Positions 1 to 10,103 of a stretch of DNA of 64,000 nt are shown piece after piece. Below the pieces are notes generated by a model. It saw only the letters and a list, made by a program, of their open reading frames with translations. It did not search any database and was not told where the DNA came from. Within the stretch, counting starts at the first letter, position 1; each line of letters opens with the position of its first letter. The position numbers and the translations under genes were made by a program. The DNA is from Bacteroidales bacterium. Lineage in GTDB: Bacteria; Bacteroidota; Bacteroidia; Bacteroidales; WCHB1-69. The DNA is taken from contig JAGCGA010000040.1 in NCBI GenBank assembly GCA_017649855.1, forward strand, positions 1 to 64,000, written 5' to 3'.

Positions 1-3000
1 AAGGTCACCGTGTTGGACTCGTCGCTCGTCAGGCCGTTGGTGCAGTGGGCCACCACATTGGCCACATACTGGGCATTGGCCGTCAGGTCGGTCAGCGTGT
101 AGGTGGTGCTCGTCGCAGTCACGGTGCTCCAGTTACTCTCCGTAGCCAAGCGGTAGTTGATCTGCCATTCGGTAGCCGTGTTGGGCTCCTGCTGCCAGGT
201 CAGGGTCACGTCGGTGTGGTCCACCGTGGCGGTCAGGTTCGTCGGGGCAGGACAGGTCTCCTGTTGCTGCTCTTCGGTGGTGAAGGTCATCTCATCGCCA
301 TAGGTTGTAGTGCCATTGTAGGTGATGAATGCCTTGAAGGTGTAGCTCGTGTTCGGGGTCAGGTTCGTCAGGTTAGCCGTGAAGGTGTTGCCCGTGCCCG
401 CACCTGCCACAGGGGTGAAGTTGCCACCCACAGTGGTCTTCCACTCGAAGCCCTTGGCCGAGATCGTCACCTGGTCAGGATTGGTGATGGTGGCGTTCAG
501 CGTGGCTGTGGTCTGCGCAACCGGGTTGGCTGCATTGGTAGCCACCGTCGGATTGGTGATAACCGGACCGCCGCCGCTACTGAGCGTGACATTGATATCA
601 TCGATACAGCAAGAATAGTAGGTACCATCCTTATACCAGTGGAAGCAGATGTTACCATTCGCAATGTTGACATTGGAGAAATCCACGGTGATGGTGTCAC
701 CGCTACTGGAGCTCACAGACGGGATGGTTGCAACCTGCACAAAGGAGCCCTGCAGGTTGTTCAGATCAGTTACATAACCGACAGTCAGTTCTCCAGAAGA
801 AGTGCTTTCCATCGCACGCCAGAAGTTGACCTTCAAGGTGTTCAACGGCTGGTCAAATGACGGGAGCGCTGCGTATGCGTTAGCACCATTGCTGCTACAG
901 GTGAAGACCATACAGTTGCTACCGCTGTGTGTATAGTGATAGGATCCGGTGCTCGTAATGTGCGGGGCACCATAGGAGGTGTTGGCACTGTAGGTGGTCC
1001 AGCAATCAGGGGCGATGCCATGAGTATCTGTAAAGTCAGAGCTGGTGACATAACTGTCAAAGTTCTCACTATAGGGAACGCTGGTCGTGGCACAAGTAGT
1101 CTTGAAGTTAATCGAAGAGGCTTCTGATAGACCTGCGGAGCCACAATCGCTATGGACGTAAACGGTATAAGAGGTAGCAGGATCCAGACCTGTAAGAGTA
1201 TAGGTCATCGCGCCCGTGACGTTCACCGTGGTGCCAGTACCCGGTGTAAATCCGGCGGGACCATATTCAATCACATAGTTGGCTGAAGTGCCATTCCAGC
1301 TGATCGTAGCGCCATCGCTGGTGACGTTAGAAAGAGACAATGATGCCGGATGATAACAACTGGGAACAACATCGATCGTAATATTGTCAAGAAGATACGA
1401 CACATCTATGCCGTTCATCGCGCGGAAAGCGATATAGTGGTCGTTACCAGTGTAGTTGTTCATGAGAATCGAGAAGGGCAACCATGAGAAGGAGGCCGTG
1501 TATTCAAGGGTGTCATACGGGGTGAAAGTGGTCGGATCGGCAGGATCGCTTACCGTACCAATCTCAAACACACCGGCCGTGCCATTCAGGTGAATACGGG
1601 TCATACCTTCAATCATCAAGGTGTTCAAAGCGATGGAAGGATCAAACATCGGGGTGATGGCCATCGTATAGCAGTTAGGGGTGTAGTGGAAGTCCAAATA
1701 ACCGCCATCATAAGAATCAGAGCCAGAAGCGACATACACCCAGTGGTTAGTGGGGTCGCTGGCGTGACGGCTCCAGCAATTGACGAAATTAGAACCATCC
1801 ATAGAGGAGTATGTGTTGAAGTCAGCATAGAACGGCAGGGAGCTGATAGCACCACAAGCCGTGGTAAACTGCACTCCTTGCGAGATCACAGAGGAGTCCG
1901 CGCCACAATAGCCTCTTACGGCCACTTGATAAACGGTGTTGGCTGTAAGGCCTGACAGCACCAGGGAAGTATCGGTTGTTGTCTGCACATCCGGCGAGCC
2001 ACCAGCAGCAAGGACAGTCACTCCGAAATAGTCTGCACTGCCGCTCCAAGAGACGGTAGCCGTATTCTCGCCGATATCGCTCACAGTCACATTCAGCGGG
2101 GTCGCACATTCAACTGCAGCAAGGCTGATATTATCGACAGCAGCCGGCGGATTGACAGAGTAGGAGGTGTTACGCCAGTGGAAATACAGACGGTAGATAT
2201 GGTCACCATTGCCCATACCGGCAAACTGGGTGGCGGAGATGAGCATCTCCTCATGCTGCCAAGTATTCTCCTGGGAAAGCCAATGTGAGCCAGTAGTGGT
2301 ATAACCGGGCATAGCATACAGGTCATAATTGACACCACCCACAGAAGGAGGATTACTGCCTGCATTGACGGGCACCACCGCCGGGTCGATCCAATAGACG
2401 CGAAGGAACTCATTGGCGGCGGAACCGCCCATGGCCTTCCAGTCAAAGGAGAGCATCAACTCAGTGGTGCCATCCGGGACCAAGATGTCGCGGAACGCAT
2501 AGACACGGCTCTCAGAGCCCGTGTAAGTATTAGAGGCACCACCATTGTTGGAAACATACATACCATTGATACCGCCAGGTGTCGTGTTCACATCACTGGC
2601 AGCATCTGTCGGTGCGCCAATATACCACTTGTTGGTCTGCGTGCCATTGAGAATACCCCATTGGATATTGTCAGAATCATCTTCAAAGTCAGTCGTATAG
2701 GGCAAGGTAGCCGGAACGGTCGGGGTGGTGAAGGTGACCGGTGAAGACATGAAAGAAGTGTCAGCGCCGCATATCGACTGTACTGCGACTGTATAGGTGC
2801 TATTCACATCCAAGGTGGTCAGGGCAAACGTAGTGTCCATCACAGAAGTCACCGTAGTGTCCGCACCATAGAGATAGACAAGATAGCTGTCGCCACTGCC
2901 ACCCCAAGTGAGGTTTGCCGAGTTGGTCATAATATCAGAGACTTGCAAACCATAAGGCGGAATACAAGAGATACAATGTACGAAAAGCTCATAGCCAGAA

Positions 3001-5774
3001 TAGCTGTTCACAGATACGTCAGAGGTAAACTTGATGGTGAGCGGGCCATTGGAAGCGATCACATTCACAGTTTGTGAACCTGTATACTCGCCCAGCAAGC
3101 TACCAGAAGTGCCCACTCCGTCATAGATATACAGATGTTCATAACTATTCTCCACATTGACAGTTCCCGTAATCATCAGCGTGGAGCCGGGCGTTTCGGG
3201 ATAGAGCACCAATGTGGTATTACAGTTATTGCTATAGTTTCCGCTCGGGCCACCGTCATCATAAATGGCCATACCGCAGGTGACGAGCGTGTCGCTGCCT
3301 GTGGCCTGCATAGTGTACTGTCCAGGGGTAGCGGACACGGGGCCGAAGGGATCCGACAGGTCGCTTCCGCATTCGGAGTACACATAGAAATCATAGGTTG
3401 TGCCGCCAGCCAGATTTCCTATCGTGAAAGGATTCTCTGTAGCCGAAACAGCAGTTCCATTACCTAGGGTAAAGCCCGCAGGACCATATTCGATAGTCCA
3501 CGTGTTAGCGGTGCCAGCCTCAACCCAAGAGAGCGTAACGGCATCGCTGGCCAGACTATCAACCGCCAGGTTGGTAGGATGTAAACAGACGGGAATATAG
3601 TTAATGGTAAAGTCGTCAAAGATATAAGAGGTGGAGGTACCGTTGATCTCCAGGAAGGCGATGTACTGGTTGGTACCATTATAGTTTTCGAAACTGATCA
3701 TCAGATTCTCCCAGGTGCTGGGAGCGCTCAAACGGACCGTATCATAGAACTCATAGGTAGAGAAGTCTGACGGGTCGCTCATTGTGCCCACTTCCATCCA
3801 GCCTTCCGCAAGACCACTGATAGCCCAGAAGTCAACCATTACCGTGTTCAACGGAATGCTTGGATCAAGCATCGGGGTGACAACCGCTGTTGTGCAGGAG
3901 GGAGAGTAGTTGAAGTCGAGGGAATAGGCACCGCTGTGGGTATTGGCACCGTAGCAACGCACCACACGCTCCGGAAGGGTGGTCAGACGGCTCCAGCAGG
4001 TGATAAAGTTGGTACCGTTATCTTCAATCACATCATCAAAATTATTGAAATAAGGCAGTTGTGTCAGAGGGCCGCACTGGGTACGGAAGGAGGCGATGTT
4101 GGACTCCTGAGAGTCAGAGCCATCGTCACAATGAGCCACCACATAAATATCGTATCTGGTATCTGCGTTCAAGTTGATGATATCCGCAACGGGCTGACCG
4201 GAAACCGGAACCTCCGTATAGGCATCCGTAGTGCCATGTACACGATAGAACACTGACCAGCTGGTGGCAGTACCGTTCTCTGTCCAAGACACAGAAAGAG
4301 AGGAGGAGGTGCTGCCTGTCAACTGGATATTGGAAGGTTTGCCGCAAGTGTAGCCGACTACAGAAATGTTATCCACAGCAGCAGGAGGGTTGGTGCCGCT
4401 GGATCCGTCATTACGCCAATAGAACACAATACGCTTCGAAGTGCCTACAACATTTTCCAAGATAGCATCAAAATGGGTCCAATCAGACAACAAGTTGGAT
4501 TGGTAGAGCAAGGCCGCACCGTTGGGAGCGCCGCTGGAGGGAATCGTTGTACTTCCATCTACCAGGTATACAGAGAGGTAGTCGTATTTGTAACTGGTAC
4601 CTTCACCATTTACATTATAGTCGAAAGAGAGATGCCATTCCATCGGGTTGTTGTCAAACACGACATCAATATAGGCATAAGCGTCGGAGGCGCTAGTGTT
4701 AGTGTAGCTATTGGAGGCACCGTTGTTATTGGAGATATACAAGGAGTGAACAGCGGGATCGCCGGAAGCCATACCCGTGGCACTGCCGATATACCAGCCA
4801 TTAGGACCATTGTTAGAAATCGTAAAATCGGTGATACTTTCAGGGGACGTCTCAAAATCTTGGATGTAGGGCAGCTGCACCGCGACATTGGTTGTGGTAA
4901 AGGTGGTGCTGCGCCACATGCTGGTATCCCCGTTGCTGCACATATTGGCCACACGAACATTGTAGGTGGTATTGGGATTCAACATACCTGAGAAGTTATA
5001 GACAGAATCACTTGGGAAATCCGTAACGACATTGGGACCATCCCAGTCTTCACTGGAAGTCTTATATTGAAGAATGTAGGTGCCTAAATCCACCGGGATA
5101 GTCCAGGCGATCGTGGCATCATTGGACAGAACATTCGACACGCTCAAGGGTCCGGGAGGATTGCAGTTGAGGTTGGCAGGGGTGATTGTCAGTTTGATCT
5201 GGTTTTTCACAGACAAACGGCTGTCGGCCGTATAGGTAGCGCCCATCGGATCGTAATCTATGTTATCATCATAGTCATACATGGAGCAGTTGGAAGTGCT
5301 GCTGAAGACACGGCAGGCAAGACCGCTGCTGTATGACAAGTTGGCATCCACGATCAGTCCGAGGTTGCTGACTCCGTCATAGACAAACGGTGTGTTGAAC
5401 TGGATGGTAGTCCAGGCTCCAGCCGTAAGGGTGACAGTTCCCTCAAACACCTTGTCGGTTGCCACGACGGTAAGCCAATCAGTGCTGTTGGTGAACTCCG
5501 TCTTGTCGGTATTGACCATGTAGATCTTGAGGTTGGGAGACTTTGCCGACCCTCCATTGAAGAAAGAGATCGCGGATATAGATCCAGCCATACCCACCTC
5601 ATTCGACGTATAGATCTGCTCGGAGAGAGTATTGTTGTAGAATGAATACAGGGGCAGATAGCTGTTGGTGGTAGTACCTGCATCACCCAGAATCTCTACG
5701 ATTTGCTGCGCTGACAGTTGCCAAGAAGCCAGTCCCAGCATCAATGTCAGCAAAATGGATAAAACTTTTTTCAT
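1..5774 (-). CDS. giant secreted multidomain adhesin (FN3 / MAM-like 'choice-of-anchor J' / CUB-like), 3' end beyond the window
   Basis: Reads open on the minus strand from ATG at 5774 to the left edge: at least 1924 residues with no stop. Residues 1-22 are a signal peptide (MKKVLSILLTLMLGLASW... cut near SAQ). A beta-sandwich follows (about 25-187). Fibronectin type III units (about 195-285, 475-560, 727-810, 936-1011, 1222-1300, 1470-1548, 1735-1835, 1840 to the edge) then alternate with five MAM-like domains that open with LPY-x-DF/NF (about 295-468, 566-725, 1021-1218, 1306-1468, 1558-1728). One CUB-like domain (about 812-936) has the YDDGG, YIYDG and PLTIKFTSD marks. Units 2 and 4 and their FN3 partners look like internal duplications (both contain EYGPAGFT). 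Known relatives in Bacteroidales are type IX secretion cargo; the C-terminal sorting domain would lie outside. No TAnnTTTG box precedes it, so it may be read through from rfbA, 36 bp upstream. Function inferred: surface adhesin. Confidence 0.85.
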   Translation of the reverse strand, partial: MKKVLSILLTLMLGLASWQLSAQQIVEILGDAGTTTNSYLPLYSFYNNTLSEQIYTSNEVGMAGSISAISFFNGGSAKSPNLKIYMVNTDKTEFTNSTDWLTVVATDKVFEGTVTLTAGAWTTIQFNTPFVYDGVSNLGLIVDANLSYSSGLACRVFSSTSNCSMYDYDDNIDYDPMGATYTADSRLSVKNQIKLTITPANLNCNPPGPLSVSNVLSNDATIAWTIPVDLGTYILQYKTSSEDWDGPNVVTDFPSDSVYNFSGMLNPNTTYNVRVANMCSNGDTSMWRSTTFTTTNVAVQLPYIQDFETSPESITDFTISNNGPNGWYIGSATGMASGDPAVHSLYISNNNGASNSYTNTSASDAYAYIDVVFDNNPMEWHLSFDYNVNGEGTSYKYDYLSVYLVDGSTTIPSSGAPNGAALLYQSNLLSDWTHFDAILENVVGTSKRIVFYWRNDGSSGTNPPAAVDNISVVGYTCGKPSNIQLTGSTSSSLSVSWTENGTATSWSVFYRVHGTTDAYTEVPVSGQPVADIINLNADTRYDIYVVAHCDDGSDSQESNIASFRTQCGPLTQLPYFNNFDDVIEDNGTNFITCWSRLTTLPERVVRCYGANTHSGAYSLDFNYSPSCTTAVVTPMLDPSIPLNTVMVDFWAISGLAEGWMEVGTMSDPSDFSTYEFYDTVRLSAPSTWENLMISFENYNGTNQYIAFLEINGTSTSYIFDDFTINYIPVCLHPTNLAVDSLASDAVTLSWVEAGTANTWTIEYGPAGFTLGNGTAVSATENPFTIGNLAGGTTYDFYVYSECGSDLSDPFGPVSATPGQYTMQATGSDTLVTCGMAIYDDGGPSGNYSNNCNTTLVLYPETPGSTLMITGTVNVENSYEHLYIYDGVGTSGSLLGEYTGSQTVNVIASNGPLTIKFTSDVSVNSYSGYELFVHCISCIPPYGLQVSDIMTNSANLTWGGSGDSYLVYLYGADTTVTSVMDTTFALTTLDVNSTYTVAVQSICGADTSFMSSPVTFTTPTVPATLPYTTDFEDDSDNIQWGILNGTQTNKWYIGAPTDAASDVNTTPGGINGMYVSNNGGASNTYTGSESRVYAFRDILVPDGTTELMLSFDWKAMGGSAANEFLRVYWIDPAVVPVNAGSNPPSVGGVNYDLYAMPGYTTTGSHWLSQENTWQHEEMLISATQFAGMGNGDHIYRLYFHWRNTSYSVNPPAAVDNISLAAVECATPLNVTVSDIGENTATVSWSGSADYFGVTVLAAGGSPDVQTTTDTSLVLSGLTANTVYQVAVRGYCGADSSVISQGVQFTTACGAISSLPFYADFNTYSSMDGSNFVNCWSRHASDPTNHWVYVASGSDSYDGGYLDFHYTPNCYTMAITPMFDPSIALNTLMIEGMTRIHLNGTAGVFEIGTVSDPADPTTFTPYDTLEYTASFSWLPFSILMNNYTGNDHYIAFRAMNGIDVSYLLDNITIDVVPSCYHPASLSLSNVTSDGATISWNGTSANYVIEYGPAGFTPGTGTTVNVTGAMTYTLTGLDPATSYTVYVHSDCGSAGLSEASSINFKTTCATTSVPYSENFDSYVTSSDFTDTHGIAPDCWTTYSANTSYGAPHITSTGSYHYTHSGSNCMVFTCSSNGANAYAALPSFDQPLNTLKVNFWRAMESTSSGELTVGYVTDLNNLQGSFVQVATIPSVSSSSGDTITVDFSNVNIANGNICFHWYKDGTYYSCCIDDINVTLSSGGGPVITNPTVATNAANPVAQTTATLNATITNPDQVTISAKGFEWKTTVGGNFTPVAGAGTGNTFTANLTNLTPNTSYTFKAFITYNGTTTYGDEMTFTTEEQQQETCPAPTNLTATVDHTDVTLTWQQEPNTATEWQINYRLATESNWSTVTATSTTYTLTDLTANAQYVANVVAHCTNGLTSDESNTVT

Positions 5775-5810
5775 AAATGTAAATATTTGGATTAGTACTA
5801 ATTGTCGCTA

Positions 5811-6671
5811 CTATCTCAAAAGTCCTAGCAGATAACTGCCATAGCCACTCTTAAGCAGGGGTTGGGCAATTTTCTCCAGCTGGGCGGCATCGATGAAACC
5901 GTGTCTGTATGCAATCTCCTCGATACATCCCACCTTAAGACCTTGACGCGCCTCGATAACCTGCACGAACTGCGTGGCCTCGATGAGGGAATTGAACGTA
6001 CCCGTGTCGAGCCAGGCCGTGCCGCGGTCCAGCTTGCACACTTTCAACTTGCCTTCCTTCAGGTAGTATTTGTTCACATCCGTAATCTCGTACTCGCCAC
6101 GGGCACTGGGCTTGATGTTTTTAGCCACTTCCACAACACTATTGTCGTAGAAATAGAGTCCAGGGACAGCATAGTTGGATTTGGGGACGAGTGGTTTCTC
6201 CTCGATGGAGATGGCATTCATCTTGGAGTCGAACTCCACGACACCATAGCGCTCCGGATCGGAGACATGGTAGGCGAAGATGATACCACCTTCGGGATCC
6301 TTGCTCTCCATCAGGTGCTGTTCGATGCCACCGCCGTAGAAGATGTTGTCACCGAGCACCAACGCTGCCTTGTCGTTGCCAATGAACTTCTCGCCAAGTA
6401 CAAATGCCTGGGCCAATCCATTGGGTACCTCCTGCACCTTGTACTCGAAACGGCATCCTATGCGGGAACCGTCGCCTAACAAATGCTCAAAGTTTGGCAA
6501 GTCCAGAGGAGTGGATATAATGAGGATCTCGCGAATATCCGCCTGCATCAAAGTGGAGATCGGATAGTAAATCATGGGTTTGTCATAAATAGGCATCAGC
6601 TGTTTGCTCATAGCCAAAGTGATGGGATGAAGACGAGTGCCGGCGCCGCCAGCCAATACAATTCCTTTCAT
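5811..6671 (-). CDS. rfbA: glucose-1-phosphate thymidylyltransferase RfbA/RmlA
   Basis: 286 residues, the full family length. It makes dTDP-glucose from glucose-1-phosphate and dTTP, the first step of dTDP-L-rhamnose and related sugars for surface polysaccharide. The nucleotidyltransferase signature GGAGTRLHP lies at residues 8-16, followed by the [16 protein letters not shown] segment and the metal-binding VLGDNIFYG loop. The rest of the rml pathway (rfbB, C, D) is not in the window, so this is a stand-alone copy. It has its own promoter at 6691-6721, just downstream of radC. The first gene after it is the giant adhesin, 36 bp away. Identification is secure. Confidence 0.96.
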   Translation of the reverse strand: MKGIVLAGGAGTRLHPITLAMSKQLMPIYDKPMIYYPISTLMQADIREILIISTPLDLPNFEHLLGDGSRIGCRFEYKVQEVPNGLAQAFVLGEKFIGNDKAALVLGDNIFYGGGIEQHLMESKDPEGGIIFAYHVSDPERYGVVEFDSKMNAISIEEKPLVPKSNYAVPGLYFYDNSVVEVAKNIKPSARGEYEITDVNKYYLKEGKLKVCKLDRGTAWLDTGTFNSLIEATQFVQVIEARQGLKVGCIEEIAYRHGFIDAAQLEKIAQPLLKSGYGSYLLGLLR

Positions 6672-6690
6672 AATTTAATGATTCAGGCGG

Positions 6691-6721
6691 CAAAAATAAT
6701 CATTTATCTTATATCTTTCAA
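6691..6721 (-). promoter_or_regulatory. Bacteroidota-type promoter of rfbA
   Basis: On the minus strand, TTG (6719-6721) is followed by exactly 20 bp and then TATTTTTG (6691-6698), matching the -33/-7 pattern of the Bacteroidota primary sigma factor. It lies between the radC stop and the rfbA start. Confidence 0.65.
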
Positions 6722-6736
6722 CAATTTTATCACCCG

Positions 6737-7444
6737 TCACAGCAATCCCTCGTCAGCGAAGCTGAAGTATCTGTTTTTGCTCACCACCACATGATCCAAC
6801 ACCTTGACGTCCAACAAACTGGCGGCCTCTTGGATCCGTCGGGTCAACGAACGGTCCTGCGGACTCGGACGCACGGAGCCGGAAGGGTGATTATGACACA
6901 CCACCAGGGCGGTGGCTTCATGAAGAATCACCTCACGCATGATCATCCGCACATCCACAATGGTTGACGTCAATCCGCCTTTGGCTATCTGACACATCTT
7001 GAGAATCGTTGCAGCGGGATTCAACAAGACGATCCAAAACTCTTCGTGGTTCAAATGGCCGATCTTGGGCTGCATCAGCTCCACAATTTGGGCCGAGTTC
7101 TGGATGACCCTCCCCTGCTCCACTGCCTCCACGCGCAAACGTCTGCCCAGTTCAAAGGCAGCCATCAGGGTCACCGCCTTCACCTGACCAATTCCATTGA
7201 TCTTACGAAGATCCGGAAGGGACACTCCCGACAGTTTGTTCAGAGATTGTCCGCAGACATTCAGAATTCGCTTGGAGAGTTCCACTGCGTTCTCCGTGGC
7301 AGTTCCCGTTCGCAACAGGATGGCCAAGAGCTCCGCATCAGACAGATACGTTGGGCCTTGCTGGACAAACTTCTCACGAGGTTTGTCCTGATCGCTCCAG
7401 TCGGACAAGGAGATTTTCGAGGCGTGAATGCTGCCAGCTGACAT
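6737..7444 (-). CDS. radC: RadC family JAB/MPN-domain protein
   Basis: 235 residues. The N-terminal half has a helix-hairpin-helix stretch (LRKINGIGQVKAVTL). The C-terminal half is the RadC JAMM domain, with the metal motif H-N-H-P-S-G followed by SPQD (around residues 183-196). Historically named a DNA repair protein, but the true role of RadC is unsettled; the fold is that of a metalloprotease/isopeptidase. Its ATG directly abuts the stop codon of the upstream DUF58 gene (zero-base gap), so the two are almost certainly co-translated. Confidence 0.93.
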   Translation of the reverse strand: MSAGSIHASKISLSDWSDQDKPREKFVQQGPTYLSDAELLAILLRTGTATENAVELSKRILNVCGQSLNKLSGVSLPDLRKINGIGQVKAVTLMAAFELGRRLRVEAVEQGRVIQNSAQIVELMQPKIGHLNHEEFWIVLLNPAATILKMCQIAKGGLTSTIVDVRMIMREVILHEATALVVCHNHPSGSVRPSPQDRSLTRRIQEAASLLDVKVLDHVVVSKNRYFSFADEGLL

Positions 7445-8380
7445 CTACAACATGTGCTCGCGCTTCAAGAGATACGGCAGCAGGATCTGGTCAAACCCTT
7501 GGGTTATATCGGCTGGAATCATGTCAATCTGATAGTTGCCGCACTGCACCTTGATCTCATGGAAGAAATCACGGATCGACTGCTGGTAATACTCCCTGAT
7601 ATTGTTGGCATGAACCTTCACCTCCTGTCCAGTTTCCATATCCACGAAACGATAGAGTCGGTTTTCAAAGGCAAAGTCGTACTCCAAAGAGCGGTCATAG
7701 GTATGGAAAAGCAGCACCTCATGTTTGTTATGGCGCAAATGCCCGAGAGCCAACATCAGCTCATCGAGATCTTTGCGGCTTTCAAACATATCGCTAAAGA
7801 TCACGACCAACGAGCGACGATGGATTTGTTCGGCAATTTGATGGAGCGTGTCCGTCACCATGGAGGTTCGGTGCACTTCAGTACCGATAGGCTGCAGTAT
7901 TTTCTCCAACTCCCGATAGATCATCTTGAAGTGTGCATCGCCACCTCGGGCATTGGTCTGCAGTTCCAATTTGTCGGAAAAGACACTCAACCCGACCGCA
8001 TCACGCTGGCTCTTGAATATCTGCATCAGAATAGCAGCGGCATAGACCGCAAAGAAGATCTTGTTCGGTTCAGCCAGAGAGTATTTCTCCCGAATCGGGA
8101 AATACATGGACGATGAGTTGTCAATGATAAGATGACAACGCAGGTTCGTCTCTTCTTCGTAGGTCTTCACAAACAACTTGTCTGTCCGGGCATATAGCTT
8201 CCAGTCGATGTGACGAATAGGTTCACCGGTATTGTAGGGACGGTGTTCGGCAAACTCCACGGAGAAGCCATGCATCGGACTACGATGCATGCCCGTGATA
8301 AACCCCTCCACCACCTGCTTGGCAACAAACTCTACATTGTCAAACTGCGTGATCTTCGTTAAATCGATGGAATATGACAT
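7445..8380 (-). CDS. DUF58 family protein with vWA-like fold
   Basis: 311 residues from ATG at 8380 (MSYSIDLTK). An in-frame ATG 16 codons upstream gives a non-conserved-looking leader and is not preferred. The DUF58 core is plain: the YNTGEPIRHIDWKLYAR segment followed by LIIDNSSSM, whose D-x-S-x-S is a MIDAS-type metal site. Family members usually sit beside MoxR AAA+ ATPases and Bat vWA proteins in aerotolerance/envelope clusters. Here no MoxR is adjacent; a Bat-like vWA membrane protein lies 19 kb away at 26980. No signal peptide or membrane segment, so cytosolic. Followed without a gap by radC. Confidence 0.88.
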   Translation of the reverse strand: MSYSIDLTKITQFDNVEFVAKQVVEGFITGMHRSPMHGFSVEFAEHRPYNTGEPIRHIDWKLYARTDKLFVKTYEEETNLRCHLIIDNSSSMYFPIREKYSLAEPNKIFFAVYAAAILMQIFKSQRDAVGLSVFSDKLELQTNARGGDAHFKMIYRELEKILQPIGTEVHRTSMVTDTLHQIAEQIHRRSLVVIFSDMFESRKDLDELMLALGHLRHNKHEVLLFHTYDRSLEYDFAFENRLYRFVDMETGQEVKVHANNIREYYQQSIRDFFHEIKVQCGNYQIDMIPADITQGFDQILLPYLLKREHML

Positions 8381-8429
8381 AGCTGTTTTTAAAGAAGTGC
8401 AAAAGTACATTTTTTTAGCGTATCTCACC

Positions 8430-10061
8430 TTATGGATTCGCTAAAAATTGTTCAACCTTCTCCAAGAAGGATTCCCTGAACTGAAAAGAATAGATGTCAT
8501 CGGAAAAAATATCCTCCGAAGAAAAATAAATGGGGGACCGTCCCACTTCATAAAGCAGAATACCCGGGAAAGAACGATACGCTTCGACGGACGGATGAGG
8601 ATACTGTTCATATCGTTCTTTATTCAATAACAACATCTGAAATGGCTTCTTCAGCGTCTTGCGGATATTTTCCTGCCATTCGAAAAGGGCCGAGCCCCCC
8701 AGAACACCAGGGCAGACAATGACTAGGTGAGCATCCTGATTTTTCAGTCCATTCAGCCACGACAACAGCACCTTCCGACAGCTGGAACATTCCAACTCTC
8801 CATGTAGCAGCATAATATATTTTCCCTCAGGAAGATCAGCCAGTGATTGCGACATGAACTGAAGATTGTAGAATGCGGGCCAAAATATCGGCTGAGCATG
8901 TTGATACGCACTGACCTTGACAGCAAGTTGTGGCGTCGAATTCCGGAAACAGTCTTCCCGCACCTGCCGATAGGCAGCGTCCGTCTTACCATACGGAGAA
9001 ACGGTGTCCACCCACAACATCTCCACCAGCCGGTCGTTCCAAGAGCAAAAGGCCTTGTCAACATGGCGTTCCAACAAGGTGAAGGGGGTCTGCGGGGCAT
9101 CATAGACATATTCTTCCGTCGGCTTTCGGCTGAAAAGGGTCGTATGGCCTTCTGGCGTGCCGATGGCAAAGCGCAACCTGGACTCATGAGTCACCGTGTC
9201 ATATTGCGTGTAGTAAATCAGATAGTCTCCACCTATGGGAAAAACCATCTTAAGGTAAGAGTAGCGGTAGATATCCTTCATGGTGGCTTTGATTCGCTCT
9301 ACCCCATACGGGACCTCCAAGCTGGCCTTCACATATTCATCTTCAAAAGGATGCCAACAAGGCAAGTCAAACACGATGGAGTCTTGCTTGACTCCGTCCA
9401 AGGAGTACAAGGACAATGACGGATATCGGTTGCTCAGGAAGTATACATGATGATTATCGCGAAATACATAACGGTTAGGCTTTGCCTGCACCACATGAGG
9501 AGCCTCATAGTCCAACGCTCGGACAAACAGTCGCTTCCCATCATGAAGCCGGCACCATCGATAGCCCACGTCATGATCCTCTTCCATGAAATAGATGTCA
9601 CCTCGGTGCAGATAACAGACTTTCGCATTCTCACATTCGTAGACCGATACCAACTCGTAGGCTCCTTTTTCAAGCCTGTAAAGCAGAAGCTGGTTTTGAA
9701 CCGAGACGAGACAGCTGTCTCCTGACAAATCGAAGTCATAGATCCACGGGAGCGCAACGACCTTATGAGAAGAGAGCTTGTCAAACGGAAGAGAGAGCTG
9801 AAATTCCGTCATCGTATAGCGATCCAGATCAACCGTATGAAAAGTTGCCGTATATTCCTGCCCTTGTTCACGAAAAGCGGTCGCCTCAGCATAAACCAAT
9901 CTCGAATCAACCATACTAACAACCACATGAGAAAGATCTTCCATGGAAGGGAGAAAACAGACTGTGTCAAGATGGAAACGCTCGCCAATCCACTCTTGCG
10001 AAGAGACTTGGGAAATCACTCCAAGAAACACAATGGTCAGAAACATACGGGTCCTTTTCAT
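8430..10061 (-). CDS. secreted protein with C-terminal thioredoxin-like CxxC domain
   Basis: 543 residues with a signal peptide (about 1-21, ending VSSQ). The long middle part is rich in beta-strand-like segments with repeated LYRLE/LYSLDG patterns, perhaps a beta-propeller (inference). The C-terminal 130 residues resemble a thioredoxin fold: a strand, then E-C-S-S-C-R-K at about 424-430, a helix, and an FPG (cis-proline position) near 498, as in TlpA-type proteins. It would work in the periplasm or at the surface; the substrate is unknown. It lies 42 bp after a second small secreted protein in an apparent operon starting at the promoter near 10817, and 49 bp before the DUF58 start. Confidence 0.7.
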   Translation of the reverse strand: MKRTRMFLTIVFLGVISQVSSQEWIGERFHLDTVCFLPSMEDLSHVVVSMVDSRLVYAEATAFREQGQEYTATFHTVDLDRYTMTEFQLSLPFDKLSSHKVVALPWIYDFDLSGDSCLVSVQNQLLLYRLEKGAYELVSVYECENAKVCYLHRGDIYFMEEDHDVGYRWCRLHDGKRLFVRALDYEAPHVVQAKPNRYVFRDNHHVYFLSNRYPSLSLYSLDGVKQDSIVFDLPCWHPFEDEYVKASLEVPYGVERIKATMKDIYRYSYLKMVFPIGGDYLIYYTQYDTVTHESRLRFAIGTPEGHTTLFSRKPTEEYVYDAPQTPFTLLERHVDKAFCSWNDRLVEMLWVDTVSPYGKTDAAYRQVREDCFRNSTPQLAVKVSAYQHAQPIFWPAFYNLQFMSQSLADLPEGKYIMLLHGELECSSCRKVLLSWLNGLKNQDAHLVIVCPGVLGGSALFEWQENIRKTLKKPFQMLLLNKERYEQYPHPSVEAYRSFPGILLYEVGRSPIYFSSEDIFSDDIYSFQFRESFLEKVEQFLANP

Positions 10062-10103
10062 ATCATTTGCTTTATTGGTCTGTCAGACCGGAACAGGTAA
10101 TGA

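Noticed and set aside
45..5700. Short plus- and minus-strand frames in the first 5.7 kb
   Set aside because: All lie within one unbroken 1924-codon frame on the minus strand with clear FN3 and MAM-like repeats.
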